Shown here: in pieces, positions 1-6,583 of the stretch | How the letters are laid out: each line of letters starts with the position of its first letter | How positions within the stretch are numbered: position 1 is the first letter of the stretch | Made by a program: the position numbers and the translations under genes | Source of the DNA: a virus | Strand: one strand, 5' to 3' | DNA: 24,892 nt | IMG/VR virus record: IMGVR_UViG_3300009430_000009 | Coordinates: 1 to 24,892 of that record | Notes under the pieces: model-generated | The model's database searches: none | Told to the model about the DNA's origin: nothing | Seen by the model: the letters and a program-made list of their open reading frames with translations, nothing else

Positions 1-133
1 ACATTTTGGTGATAAAAGTTTATGTTATTTATCTGATAATGAAGGTATTCCAGTTAAAAAATCTGATTTAAAAGTAACATATCATGGATTGAAAAAATTA
101 GAATGGGATTTAATAAAATCACCTTTTATTTGA
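1..133 (+). CDS. 3' end of an unidentified gene (cut by window start)
   Basis: An open frame (codons starting at base 2) enters from the left edge and stops at TGA 131-133, giving the last 43 residues. The visible end, with SDNEGIPVKKSDLKVTYHGL, is mixed charged and hydrophobic with no family I recognise. TGA is unusual here, as most genes stop with TAA. Its final codons run into the TTTGATAAC sequence that resembles the -33 part of a promoter for the next gene. Confidence 0.55.
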   Translation, partial: HFGDKSLCYLSDNEGIPVKKSDLKVTYHGLKKLEWDLIKSPFI

Positions 134-157
134 TAACTTTTTTGTAAAATAAAAAAA

Positions 158-518
158 ATGATAACAAAAAAAAGCAATATGGTTATTATTAGTTATAGAT
201 AGGTATTTAAGTATAGATTTTAATAAATTTAAACTATTACTTAATGAAGATGATAAAGAATTTTTAAAAGCTGCTAAAGAGTTTAATAAAAAAATATTTA
301 ATGAATTAAATATTTGTTATGAATTAAAAAGTATTCATAAGCATATTATTTTACCTTTTCTTGAAAAGAATACTATTGATGATGGTTTTAATATAGTATT
401 TACTGATTCACCTAATTTTGATATAAATGTATATAACGATTGTTTTGTACATTTACCTAATGGTAATAAAAAATCAAAACTTACTTTGTATTCTATACAA
501 TTAATATTAGGTAAATAA
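158..518 (+). pseudogene. small gene with a frameshift in an A8 run just after its ATG
   Basis: ATG 158 reads MITKKSNMVIISYR and stops at 200-202. A frame one base away is open from 165 to TAA 516-518 but has no usable start codon. Removing one A from the eight at 166-173 joins them into one protein of about 119 residues beginning MITKKAIWLLLVIDRYLSID. The N-terminus is then hydrophobic and the rest (FNKFKLLLNEDDKEF, ending YSIQLILGK) looks soluble. I do not recognise the family. The upstream TTTGATAAC lacks a matching -7 box, so the promoter also looks damaged. Either a real mutation, a slippage-controlled start, or a sequencing error. Confidence 0.5.
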
Positions 519-538
519 CTTTAAAACACTTATCTTTG
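507..538 (+). promoter_or_regulatory. promoter 1 of a tandem triplet
   Basis: -33 TTAG variant overlapping the last codons of the upstream frame, 20-nt spacer GTAAATAAC..., -7 TATCTTTG. The -7 lies inside the palindrome CTTTGATTTATCAAAG. Confidence 0.65.
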
Positions 539-575
539 ATTTATCAAAGAAAACAAAAAAAGTTCTTAAAAAAGA

Positions 576-607
576 TTTGGTAGATAACTTAAAACTCCTT
601 ATCTTTG
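576..607 (+). promoter_or_regulatory. promoter 2 of a tandem triplet
   Basis: -33 TTTG, spacer GTAGATAAC..., -7 TATCTTTG, 69 bp after promoter 1. It again overlaps the palindrome CTTTGATTTATCAAAG. Confidence 0.75.
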
Positions 608-654
608 ATTTATCAAAGCAAACAAAAAAAAAACAAAAGTTCTTAAAAAAAAGA

Positions 655-686
655 TTTGGTAAATAACTTAAAACTCCTTATCTTTG
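655..686 (+). promoter_or_regulatory. promoter 3 of a tandem triplet
   Basis: -33 TTTG, spacer GTAAATAAC..., -7 TATCTTTG, 79 bp after promoter 2. The right palindrome arm is missing here. It drives the gene at 725 with an A-rich 35-nt leader. Confidence 0.8.
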
Positions 687-724
687 AAAAGCAAAAGTAA
701 CAATTTAACAATAACAATTTAAAA

Positions 725-1096
725 ATGAAAAAAATGGCGAAAGAAAAAGTAGTTAAAAAGACAAATGGTGTTATTAGAAGTTTAACATCTCCAGATGTAG
801 CAGTTAAAGAAGCAAGGGCGATTAACTTCTCCGATTTGTTAGGTGGTGCGCAAAAGAAATTAATTAGTGATTTGGAAGGTAAAATTGCTAATTTAAGAAG
901 TAAGCAACTTACCTTAAAAGATTTTAGTGCTAACAGTTCAACTGATTTGAACCAACACTTAACAAAGTTTAATTATCAAAACTGGGTAGCTGAATACCAC
1001 GAGGTTAAACTTGAATTATTCAACTTAAAAGCAGAATTGAAGTTGGCGGAGGAAACTTATGCTGAGTTCTTTCAAGAAGAAGAAGAAGAAGCGTAA
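725..1096 (+). CDS. acidic-tailed coiled-coil protein, unknown function
   Basis: A 123-residue protein. Residues 1-25 are basic (KKMAKEKVVKKTNG), about 35-115 are strongly helical with heptad-like Leu spacing, and it ends in FFQEEEEEA. No family recognised. The N-terminal VVKKTNGVIRS weakly resembles KVVNGVRS in the product of the gene at 7119. An alternative ATG lies three codons in. Three stacked promoters upstream and a strong terminator directly downstream mark it as a probable high-expression monocistronic gene. Its codons are less AT-rich (GCG, CTT, GAG appear) than neighbouring orphans, which also fits high expression. A structural or DNA-coating role is possible but unproven. Confidence 0.85.
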   Translation: MKKMAKEKVVKKTNGVIRSLTSPDVAVKEARAINFSDLLGGAQKKLISDLEGKIANLRSKQLTLKDFSANSSTDLNQHLTKFNYQNWVAEYHEVKLELFNLKAELKLAEETYAEFFQEEEEEA

Positions 1097-1117
1097 AAAA
1101 CGCAAAAGTAAGTAAAA

Positions 1118-1145
1118 AAAACCGCCCTTAATGGGCGGTTTTTTA
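1118..1145 (+). terminator. intrinsic terminator after the 725 gene
   Basis: Seven-bp GC-rich stem ACCGCCC / GGGCGGT with loop TTAAT, followed by T6. Confidence 0.9.
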
Positions 1146-1165
1146 ATTAAATTAAAAAGGTTTTT

Positions 1166-1636
1166 ATGAATGTACATATAATTTTAGAAGATGTATCAAT
1201 AGATACAAATAATAAGAAAAAATGTTTATTAAACATTTTAAATCAATATCCTTTATTTAAGGAAACTTCTATAAAAGAAGCAAATTATCTTATTATAATT
1301 CCTAACTATCCAAGTGCAGGTAAACAATATTTTTCTGATAAATTAAAAGATATTATCTTTTATGAAGCTACACATATTCAAGAAAAAAATACTTTTTTAT
1401 TAGATTCTGATAATACTTTATTTACTTTAGATGAAGATAGATTAGATTGTGTATATCGTAATATAGTGTTTAAAGAAGATAATTTAAGCATTAAAGATGT
1501 GTTTGGGTTTACTCCACAACAACTTTCTGATTATGCAAGTAAACAAGAATTTATAAATTGGCAAACCCCACCACAAGAAATAAAACAAGAACCAATTAAA
1601 GAAAAGCCTAAAAAAAGAAGATTGTTTTTAGGTTAA
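1166..1636 (+). CDS. unknown soluble phage protein
   Basis: A 156-residue protein with no recognised family. Residues 1-110 look like an alpha/beta domain (starts MNVHIILEDVSI; strand NYLIIIPNYP at about 40-50). Residues 130-156 form a proline/lysine tail ending KPKKRRLFLG. It starts 20 bp after the preceding terminator and I see no TAnnTTTG box in between, so it must rely on read-through or an unrecognised promoter. The end of its frame (TTTAGGTTAA) forms the -33 region of the next promoter. Confidence 0.75.
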   Translation: MNVHIILEDVSIDTNNKKKCLLNILNQYPLFKETSIKEANYLIIIPNYPSAGKQYFSDKLKDIIFYEATHIQEKNTFLLDSDNTLFTLDEDRLDCVYRNIVFKEDNLSIKDVFGFTPQQLSDYASKQEFINWQTPPQEIKQEPIKEKPKKRRLFLG

Positions 1637-1659
1637 GAACTTTAAAAGTAGTATATTTG
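1628..1659 (+). promoter_or_regulatory. promoter of the 1693 gene
   Basis: -33 TTAG variant overlapping the last codons of the previous gene, -7 TATATTTG. The spacer has GAA where nearly all others have TAA at positions 6-8. Confidence 0.6.
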
Positions 1660-1692
1660 TTCTATCAAGTTAATCACTTAAAACAAATTAAA

Positions 1693-1875
1693 ATGAAATT
1701 ATTTACCGCAATTATAGTTATAGCAATATGGATATACCTAACTATATATCTACCACTTAAATTAAACGATTTTAGCCTATGGTTAGTAGGTTATTTTATT
1801 ACAATGATTTATTTTAATATTACTAAAGTATCAAAATTTATTGTTTGGAACTTCTATTCAGTAGAACAAGAATAA
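1693..1875 (+). CDS. small two-helix membrane protein
   Basis: A 60-residue protein starting MKLFTAIIVIAIWIYLTIYL, with a second hydrophobic segment at about 28-44 (LWLVGYFITMIYF). The frame is open further upstream to a TTG at 1657, but that lies inside the -7 box (1652-1659). ATG 1693 is preceded by an A-rich leader and is the real start. Function unknown; it belongs to the many tiny membrane proteins of this region. Confidence 0.7.
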   Translation: MKLFTAIIVIAIWIYLTIYLPLKLNDFSLWLVGYFITMIYFNITKVSKFIVWNFYSVEQE

Positions 1876-1911
1876 TTTTTTTTATTCATGAACTGAATTA
1901 AAAAAGTGTAT

Positions 1912-1950
1912 ATATTAAACGGAAAATTCAACTTTTTTCCGTTTAATATT
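1912..1950. terminator. long AT-rich hairpin, probable bidirectional terminator
   Basis: Fifteen-bp perfect stem ATATTAAACGGAAAA / TTTTCCGTTTAATAT with an 8-nt loop. It could end the 1693 transcript and minus-strand transcription coming from the small RNA at 2190. Confidence 0.65.
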
Positions 1951-2111
1951 ACATTTTATCCACTAAAAACTCAAATGCCATCGGTAAAAATTCAAATTCA
2001 TGCAAGATCATGATATATATATAATATATATAATATAAATAATTTGTTGATTTTCCTACCTTTTTTACCATAGCGAAAATTTTACGGTTTTTTATACTTT
2101 TTAATAAATAA

Positions 2112-2193
2112 CCTACCTTTGATTCCTCCACACGTTTTATGGTGTGCCTATCATAGCAGCCCGCCCCAAGCGGGGCTGCGTTTTATTGATAGA
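2112..2193 (-). ncRNA. structured small RNA, copy 1
   Basis: Minus-strand RNA beginning just after the -7 box at 2195-2202. P1 is CTATCA/TGATAG and holds an extra GC-rich hairpin (GCAGCCC...GGGCTGC, plus-strand 2155-2179) that other copies lack. P2 is CACAC/GTGTG with loop CATAAAAC, then the tail GAATCAAAGGTAGG. No clear terminator follows. The frame across it (GTG 2131 down to 1949) is open for 60 codons, but the other copies do not support translation. Function unknown; see the family finding. Confidence 0.65.
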
Positions 2194-2194
2194 C

Positions 2195-2226
2195 CAAAGA
2201 TAAGAATAAATAAGTTACCCACCAAA
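2195..2226 (-). promoter_or_regulatory. minus-strand promoter of small RNA copy 1
   Basis: On the minus strand: -33 TTTG, spacer GTGGGTAACTT..., -7 TATCTTTG. Back-to-back with the plus promoter at 2246. Confidence 0.85.
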
Positions 2227-2245
2227 TTTAATTTTAGAAAAAAGA

Positions 2246-2277
2246 TTTGTTTAGTAAGTTTTATTGGTGTATATTTG
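2246..2277 (+). promoter_or_regulatory. promoter of the 2299 gene
   Basis: -33 TTTG, spacer TTTAGTAAGTT..., -7 TATATTTG. The spacer matches those beside small RNA copies 3 and 4. Confidence 0.85.
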
Positions 2278-2298
2278 CTTTACAATAAAAACTTAAAA

Positions 2299-2715
2299 AT
2301 GACTGAATTAGAATTATTAGAAGATACTATTAAGTATTATAGTGAAAATCCCGAAAGAAGATGTGTAGTTATGAGAAGTTGCTATTATTCACCTATTACA
2401 GCAGGAAAAGAAAATATATCAGAAGGTTGTGCTATTGGTAGGCATTTGGACAAAGACTTTGCATTACAAATTGATAATGAGGATGATGATTTTGGTGGGT
2501 GTAGTCAAATTGAAAATGTATTATCTATTATGCTTGAAAAAGAAGAAAATAAAAGTAAATTTCCAGATTGGATGTTAAAAATGAAGCCTAATTTTTTATC
2601 AGATATACAAGGATTGCATGATGGAGTATCTCATTGGGATAAAAATGGTTTAACTCAAGAAGGACTTGAATATGTAAAAGAAATAAAAAATAAGTTGGCT
2701 AATAACTTATATTAA
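2299..2715 (+). CDS. conserved phage protein of unknown function (GCAIGR / LHD type)
   Basis: A 138-residue protein. ATG 2299 is chosen because the promoter -7 box ends at 2277; the frame upstream of it is noncoding. The pattern EGCAIGRHL at about 47-55, then FLSDIQGLHDGVSHW and GLTQEGLEYV near the C-terminus, matches a small protein widespread in phages and bacteria (seen from memory, function unknown). The Cys-rich first half (CVVMRSCYY, GCAIG, GGCSQ) could suggest metal binding. It faces the small RNA copy 1 promoter. Confidence 0.75.
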   Translation: MTELELLEDTIKYYSENPERRCVVMRSCYYSPITAGKENISEGCAIGRHLDKDFALQIDNEDDDFGGCSQIENVLSIMLEKEENKSKFPDWMLKMKPNFLSDIQGLHDGVSHWDKNGLTQEGLEYVKEIKNKLANNLY

Positions 2716-2725
2716 CGTATATTTG
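2694..2725 (+). promoter_or_regulatory. promoter of the 2746 gene
   Basis: -33 GTTG inside the end of the previous gene, spacer with TAAC, -7 TATATTTG after its TAA stop. Confidence 0.75.
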
Positions 2726-2745
2726 CTTTACAAAAAACTTAAAAA

Positions 2746-3453
2746 ATGAAAAAATACTTAGTATTATCTAATGATGATTTTTTAGAAATTGAATTAGAAA
2801 TTGAATTAGAAAAATTAACCGAAACCGATATTTTTAATAAAATCCAAAGTAAATTTGGTTTAGTCGGTAATTATGCAATGACCTTAATGTTTATTAAAGT
2901 CATGGATATTTACTCCTTTACTATTACTAAACGTGGTACAGCAACAACTTTCTTAATTAAAGAAATAAAAGATAGTGTACCACCTTTATCTAATAATAAT
3001 TTATCTAATTTAGATAAGTTCGATAATTTATTAGAAGAATTATTAAATGGAGAAATTGATACGATTAATTTGGAAAAAATCAGCAAATCTGATTTAGAAG
3101 ATAAATTAAAACAAAAAGGTTTTGATATATTAGATAGTTATATAGAGAATGAATGTATAACATATTATTATAGCCATGATGAATGGAAACTTGATGATGA
3201 TAACGATTATTTTAACCGATTAAATGTTGAATATAATTTATCAGATTTAAGTCTTACAATTTTTTTAGAAGAAATTCCAGAAGTTTTAGAAAATTTGAAA
3301 GATATTAAATATTCTATCAATAAAAAGCGAAATGAACTTGATTCTCTTGAAGAAGAAATTAATAATTTATCAGATAAGAAAAATTGTTTAGAAAGTGAAA
3401 TTGAAGATATGATTTCTACTTTTAGAAGCGAAAATAATAATTATTATTATTAA
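2746..3453 (+). CDS. unknown protein with C-terminal coiled coil
   Basis: A 235-residue acidic protein. Residues 1-75 look folded (starts MKKYLVLSNDDFLEIELEIE, with an imperfect EIELEIELEK repeat), 80-180 are mixed, and about 190-230 form a coiled coil (NKKRNELDSLEEEINNLSDK). It ends NNNYYY, encoded by AT-only codons. No family recognised. Monocistronic with its own promoter; no clear terminator before the next promoter. Confidence 0.8.
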   Translation: MKKYLVLSNDDFLEIELEIELEKLTETDIFNKIQSKFGLVGNYAMTLMFIKVMDIYSFTITKRGTATTFLIKEIKDSVPPLSNNNLSNLDKFDNLLEELLNGEIDTINLEKISKSDLEDKLKQKGFDILDSYIENECITYYYSHDEWKLDDDNDYFNRLNVEYNLSDLSLTIFLEEIPEVLENLKDIKYSINKKRNELDSLEEEINNLSDKKNCLESEIEDMISTFRSENNNYYY

Positions 3454-3462
3454 CAAAAAAAA

Positions 3463-3494
3463 TTTTGTAATTAAAATTTTTTTTCGTATTTTTG
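3463..3494 (+). promoter_or_regulatory. promoter of the 3517 gene
   Basis: -33 TTTT (a TTTG lies one base later), -7 TATTTTTG, spacer GTAATTAAA.... Confidence 0.7.
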
Positions 3495-3516
3495 TTTCAC
3501 AAAAAAATATTTAATT

Positions 3517-3900
3517 ATGGCAGTTACAAAGCAAATTTTAGCAGATTTAATTATATTAAATCCTAAACACAAAGACAATACCGTATCTAAATTAATGCGT
3601 TTAACTAAAGACAAACTATTAGCAGAATGTAAAGAATTAGGTATCGAAATTCCCGAAGCAGCACCGAAAAAAACTAAAGCACCAAGTAAACCTCGTGTTA
3701 AAAAAGAAATTGATAATTCAACAGATGAAAAACGTACTTTAACTACTCGTGCAGTAAAAAAAGATGATAAAGGCGATTTTGTTTCGTGGAAAAAAGCACA
3801 ACGTTGGATAAGAAAAGAATCAGGGGAATATGAAAATCCTAAAGGTGAAGTATTACCTGATATTGAAGCAGTATTTGATATTTTCAAAGCTATAAAATAA
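3517..3900 (+). CDS. small basic protein with a LTKDxL helical module
   Basis: A 127-residue protein in three parts. A helical module at about 1-42 includes SKLMRLTKDKLLAECKEL. A lysine/proline/alanine linker follows at 48-65 (EAAPKKTKAPSKPRVKKE). A C-terminal part at 85-127 carries WKKAQRWIRKE. The LTKD motif also occurs twice in the product of 8500. The architecture (short helical repeat plus basic linker) resembles SAP or Rho-N style nucleic-acid-binding proteins, but that is inference. An acidic-tailed relative in style is encoded at 5075. Own promoter and downstream hairpin. Confidence 0.85.
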   Translation: MAVTKQILADLIILNPKHKDNTVSKLMRLTKDKLLAECKELGIEIPEAAPKKTKAPSKPRVKKEIDNSTDEKRTLTTRAVKKDDKGDFVSWKKAQRWIRKESGEYENPKGEVLPDIEAVFDIFKAIK

Positions 3901-3908
3901 TTTGTTAT

Positions 3909-3942
3909 GAAATTGCCTTAAAATATTTTTTAAGGCAATTTC
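3909..3942 (+). terminator. hairpin after the 3517 gene
   Basis: Stem GAAATTGCCTTAAAA pairs with TTTTAAGGCAATTTC. The U-tract is short, so termination may be partial. Confidence 0.7.
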
Positions 3943-3966
3943 AATATCTTAAAATGCGAAATTAGA

Positions 3967-3998
3967 TTTGTTTAATAACTTTATTAATTGTATTTTTG
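3967..3998 (+). promoter_or_regulatory. promoter of the 4013-4228 pair
   Basis: -33 TTTG, spacer TTTAATAAC..., -7 TATTTTTG. Confidence 0.8.
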
Positions 3999-4012
3999 TA
4001 AAAATAAAAACT

Positions 4013-4216
4013 ATGACAACAATAGCACCTAAAAAAAATTCAGTTTTGATTAAAAGTGAGAAAGATGGTATTAAAAAAACCGTTATTATAAATAACGAAG
4101 GTAACTATCTTATTCAAAAAACTAACATAGCTACGAAAGAAGTATTGGCATTTGCTATTTTAAGTAGTGATGTATTTGAAATTCAAGAAGTAATTGAATT
4201 TTTTACAAAATATTAA
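4013..4216 (+). CDS. small unknown protein
   Basis: A 67-residue protein starting MTTIAPKKNSVLIKSEKDGI. Frame-open codons extend upstream to 3968 but lie in the promoter, so ATG 4013, 14 nt after the -7 box behind an A-rich leader, is the start. It looks like a small beta-rich fold (VLIKSEKDGIKKTVIINNEG, then a helix DVFEIQEVIEFFTKY). No family recognised. First gene of a two-gene unit with 4228. Confidence 0.7.
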   Translation: MTTIAPKKNSVLIKSEKDGIKKTVIINNEGNYLIQKTNIATKEVLAFAILSSDVFEIQEVIEFFTKY

Positions 4217-4227
4217 ATTATAAAAAT

Positions 4228-4491
4228 ATGAAAATCTTTGTGGGTATTATTGCTTTTATCGTATTAATTTTTTGTGGTTTAGTGCATTATGTGGAAGATT
4301 ATACAATTAAAGGTTTTATTTACGATAAAGCTATTACATCGGGTACAAATGGTAGTACAGTATATTATCATGTTTTAGTTAAATATGAAGATGGAACAGT
4401 AGATGATATTATTGGTTTAGAAAATTATTTACATTTTAGTAAAGGTACTACCTACATATTTACTAAACAAAGATTTAATTTTAGTAAATAA
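4228..4491 (+). CDS. small membrane-anchored protein
   Basis: An 87-residue protein with an N-terminal membrane anchor at about 2-21 (FVGIIAFIVLIFCGLVHYV), then a small beta domain with ITSGTNGSTVYYHVLVKYED. No lipobox. It starts 11 bp after the previous stop with no promoter in the gap, so it is co-transcribed with 4013. Function unknown. A long hairpin follows at once. Confidence 0.75.
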   Translation: MKIFVGIIAFIVLIFCGLVHYVEDYTIKGFIYDKAITSGTNGSTVYYHVLVKYEDGTVDDIIGLENYLHFSKGTTYIFTKQRFNFSK

Positions 4492-4528
4492 ATTAAAAGG
4501 AATAATTTACAAATTATTCCTTTTAATA
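4491..4528. terminator. bidirectional hairpin between 4228 and the HNH relic
   Basis: AAAAGGAATAATTT pairs with AAATTATTCCTTTT. It overlaps the last codons of the minus-strand HNH relic. Confidence 0.75.
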
Positions 4529-4989
4529 AATCTATTTTCATAAGAACATAAAGGTTTAAGATTTGTTTAATGATTAAATTTTAGTAATTCTTCTTCATTT
4601 GTAGCAGATGATAAAGGTATGATATGGTCTATATCCCATGATTTATTGGGTTCTACTAAACCATCTTTGGGATTGCCGTAATTATCCCAATTCATCCATG
4701 TTTCAAATTTAGATTCTAAGTAGATTTTAAAATCTTCAAAAGAACAACCTAAAATTTCGTGAGTTCTTGATTCTTTTAAATATCCTTTTGATTTAATAGA
4801 AGTGCTGATAGCACTTCTTATATTACAAGATAATTTGAATAAAGGTTCGTTTTCTCTACGATTTTTTAACCTTTTTAAGTTTTTTTCTTTATTTAATCTT
4901 TCATATAATTTTTTTCTTTCACGTTCTTTTTCTTTATTTTTTTCTGAATATCTTTTATTATATTATTTTTTCTTTTCTTTATCTATCAT
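4507..4989 (-). pseudogene. decayed HNH homing endonuclease
   Basis: Minus-strand relic of 161 codons, ATG at 4989 and TAA at 4507. It matches the three intact HNH genes here: LGCSFEDFKIYLESKFETW, then WDIDHIIPLSSAT and TNLKPLCSYENRF. Two in-frame TAA codons break it. Codon 9 (4963-4965) sits where relatives have Gln in KKQYNK. Codon 141 (4567-4569) replaces Tyr of HYTNL and cuts off the Asn half of the HNH site. The N-terminal repeat region is also much shorter than in the intact copies. It should be inactive unless TAA is read through, which nothing else supports. Confidence 0.85.
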
Positions 4990-5001
4990 TTTTAAAAAAT
5001 A

Positions 5002-5033
5002 TTTTTTTATTAAATTAAAAAGTTGTAAATTTG
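5002..5033 (+). promoter_or_regulatory. promoter of the 5075 gene
   Basis: -33 TTTT, spacer with TAAA, -7 TAAATTTG. A weak match, but with the same 32-bp geometry. Confidence 0.55.
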
Positions 5034-5074
5034 TAATGTAATTATAATATATATTAACTTTAAAAATTAGTATT

Positions 5075-5398
5075 GTGGCAACAAAAGCAGAAATCGTTGC
5101 TGAATTAAAAAAATATTCAGAATACAGCGATATAAAAGAAACAGTTTTAATGCGTGAACTTAAAGCAACTTTAGAAGAAAAATTGGATAAAGTTAAAGGG
5201 GTTTCAACAGAAGAATTGAAAGCAGAAGAAAAAGCTGCCCCTAAGAAAACAACTACACGAAAATCTACAAGCAAAAAAGCTAAAATTGATTTTGGTGATA
5301 GTGATTTGGATATGGATTTAATAAATGATGATTCTATCGTAAATGATTTTTACGAAGATGATTATGAAGATGTCGATGATGATTTTCCATTTATGTAA
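5075..5398 (+). CDS. small protein with KKYSEY helical module and acidic tail
   Basis: A 107-residue protein from a GTG start (no ATG in frame; the leader AAATTAGTATT is A/T-rich). Residues 1-42 (TKAEIVAELKKYSEYSDIKE) are clearly related to residues 1-42 of the protein at 18883. A basic hinge PKKTTTRKSTSKKAK spans about 55-70, and the tail is very acidic (SDLDMDLINDD, YEDVDDDFPFM). The N-terminal module is helix-turn-helix in length, like HeH/SAP folds, but this is a guess. Own promoter and strong terminator. Confidence 0.85.
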   Translation: MATKAEIVAELKKYSEYSDIKETVLMRELKATLEEKLDKVKGVSTEELKAEEKAAPKKTTTRKSTSKKAKIDFGDSDLDMDLINDDSIVNDFYEDDYEDVDDDFPFM

Positions 5399-5413
5399 TC
5401 CCATTTCTAAAAG

Positions 5414-5448
5414 AAAAAATCAATCCCTTTAGGGGATTGATTTTTTTT
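5414..5448 (+). terminator. intrinsic terminator after the 5075 gene
   Basis: AAATCAATCCC pairs with GGGGATTGATTT around TTTA, followed by T8. Confidence 0.9.
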
Positions 5449-5483
5449 ATCTAATTTATTTAATAAATAACCTATTCCCTTTG

Positions 5484-5561
5484 TAAAAGTTTGCTTTTTA
5501 AAAAACAAACTACTTCTGATTCCTTCACACGTTTAATGGTGCGTCTGTCATTCATTAACTA
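5484..5561 (-). ncRNA. structured small RNA, copy 2
   Basis: Minus-strand RNA of about 78 nt. P1 is GTTA/TGAC (one G-U), P2 is CGCAC/GTGTG (one G-U) with loop CATTAAAC, and the tail is GGAATCAGAAGTAG. An 11-bp terminator hairpin AGTTTG.../...CAAACT at 5488-5511 with a UUUU run directly abuts the tail. It contains ATGAATGAC in the P1 loop, which could be read as a short peptide; the copies without ATG argue against that. Confidence 0.75.
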
Positions 5562-5563
5562 TA

Positions 5564-5595
5564 CAAAGATACGAATAAAATTATTAATAAACAAA
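5564..5595 (-). promoter_or_regulatory. minus-strand promoter of small RNA copy 2
   Basis: Minus strand: -33 TTTG, -7 TATCTTTG, spacer with TAAT at positions 6-9. Confidence 0.85.
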
Positions 5596-5604
5596 TTTAT
5601 TTTG

Positions 5605-5636
5605 TTTGGTGGGTAAGTTTATTTAGTGTATATTTG
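5605..5636 (+). promoter_or_regulatory. promoter of the 5641-6171 pair (leaderless start)
   Basis: -33 TTTG, spacer GTGGGTAAG..., -7 TATATTTG. ATG begins 5 nt after the box. Confidence 0.85.
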
Positions 5637-5640
5637 CTTT

Positions 5641-6162
5641 ATGAATGAAACAACTACATATAACAAAAATACATTTGAAAAATCAGCAAAATTTCTCAAA
5701 GGTAAATCAATTGAACAAGAATTTTCAGATATTCTTACTCGTGAAGGTTATATTGTAGAAGAAGCAACTCGTGAAGAAGATATGAAACTTCATGTTGATT
5801 TATGGGCTTTTACAAAAGAAGGTAAAAAATTTGGTATTGATGTTAAAGGTATAAAATTTAGTAATGAAGATAGAATAATTATTGAACTAAAAAACCCAAT
5901 TGGTAATTTAGGTTGGTTATTTGGTCAACAAACTTTTATTGCTTTTGAAACCAAAGATTATTTTATTTTAGTACAAAGGGATAAATTATGCTTATTAACC
6001 GCAAAATTATTAATTGATGAAACTTTTTTAGTTGAAACATATAATAGGATGCCTTTATACAAAAAACTTAACTTTAAACAAAATAAATCAGAATTAGTAA
6101 AGTTAAAATTAATTGATGTTTTAAGCATTGCTACAAAGATTTTTAAAAAAATACCTTTATAA
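5641..6162 (+). CDS. PD-(D/E)XK nuclease-like protein
   Basis: A 173-residue protein. Residues 20-70 fit the restriction-endonuclease-like core: helix GKSIEQEFSDILTREGY with Glu25/Glu27, then HVDLWA with Asp53, then FGIDVKG with Asp67 and Lys69 (D-x-K). The rest (LGWLFGQQTFIAFETKDYFI) continues the beta sheet. Such folds cut or repair DNA; the substrate cannot be told from sequence. ATG 5641 is preferred over an upstream in-frame ATG inside the -7 box, making the mRNA leaderless. Co-transcribed with 6171. Confidence 0.7.
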   Translation: MNETTTYNKNTFEKSAKFLKGKSIEQEFSDILTREGYIVEEATREEDMKLHVDLWAFTKEGKKFGIDVKGIKFSNEDRIIIELKNPIGNLGWLFGQQTFIAFETKDYFILVQRDKLCLLTAKLLIDETFLVETYNRMPLYKKLNFKQNKSELVKLKLIDVLSIATKIFKKIPL

Positions 6163-6170
6163 TTAAATTT

Positions 6171-6548
6171 ATGTACGAGAAAGATACAAAAATAAAAAAT
6201 ATTTCAATGTATGACCCAAAGATAGAAAATGTTATTAACGTTCTAAATCAAATAGAACCTAATAAAATTAGCTATGAAGTAAAAAAAATAATTGATGACT
6301 ACATTGCTGATTTAAAAAATAAAGAAGTAAATTACAATTTATATTTACAATCAAAACCTATATTAGTAATTCAATATTTAGAAGAATTAGGATATTCTAA
6401 ATTCAATAGATATAGTCAATTCGGTTATAATATTCTTTTATTTAAACATAAAGATAAACAATTCACTGAATTAGAATTATTTATGGACTATCTAAATTTT
6501 AAATGTTATTTACTTAATACTCACCCTGCAAAAAAGTTTGGTGAATAA
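6171..6548 (+). CDS. unknown soluble phage protein
   Basis: A 125-residue protein, mostly helical (IENVINVLNQIEPNKISYEV), with a hydrophobic middle stretch around YLQSKPILVIQYLEELGY. No family recognised. It begins 8 bp after the nuclease-like gene, so it is the second gene of that transcript and may work with it. Its last codons TTT GGT GAA TAA are also the -33 element of the next promoter. Confidence 0.75.
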   Translation: MYEKDTKIKNISMYDPKIENVINVLNQIEPNKISYEVKKIIDDYIADLKNKEVNYNLYLQSKPILVIQYLEELGYSKFNRYSQFGYNILLFKHKDKQFTELELFMDYLNFKCYLLNTHPAKKFGE

Positions 6549-6568
6549 CTCTAAATTACTTATCTTTA
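6537..6568 (+). promoter_or_regulatory. promoter of the 6584 gene
   Basis: -33 TTTG supplied by the last codons of 6171, spacer GTGAATAAC..., -7 TATCTTTA. Confidence 0.75.
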
Positions 6569-6583
6569 CATAAAGAAAAAAAT

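Larger units (their letters stand above)
519..686 (+). repeat. tandem promoter-leader repeat (about 2.5 units of 69-79 bp)
   Basis: Units starting AACTTAAAAC and running through the -7 box, ATTTATCAAAG, an A-rich stretch, AGTTCTTAAAAAA and GATTTGGTA are repeated in direct orientation. The second unit is 10 bp longer because of extra A-rich bases. The duplication multiplies the promoter of the next gene. Confidence 0.8.

Noticed and set aside
519-686. Tandem repeat as a CRISPR array or origin iterons
   Set aside because: Each unit contains a complete promoter with correct spacing in front of a gene, and units differ by simple A-run length.
1949-2131. Minus-strand open frame starting GTG and overlapping small RNA copy 1
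   Set aside because: The related frame in other copies lacks a start codon or ends after a few codons (copy 6), and base changes follow RNA pairing. I keep it as RNA, though copies 2 and 4 could encode a short MNDRRTIKRV peptide.
3471-3887. Long minus-strand open frame opposite the 3517 gene
   Set aside because: It is a mirror of a well-supported plus gene with its own promoter; no minus promoter and no recognisable protein.
4507-4989. Stop-codon recoding of TAA to explain the broken HNH gene
   Set aside because: TAA ends nearly all other genes, the two sites replace different residues (Gln and Tyr), and the only clear tRNA reads UUA. Simple decay is enough.
5488-5561. Small RNA copies as solitary CRISPR repeats (RNA anti-CRISPR)
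   Set aside because: Size and promoter fit the idea, but the hairpins do not match any CRISPR repeat I know, and there are six diverged copies with a long tail. No array or cas gene is present.
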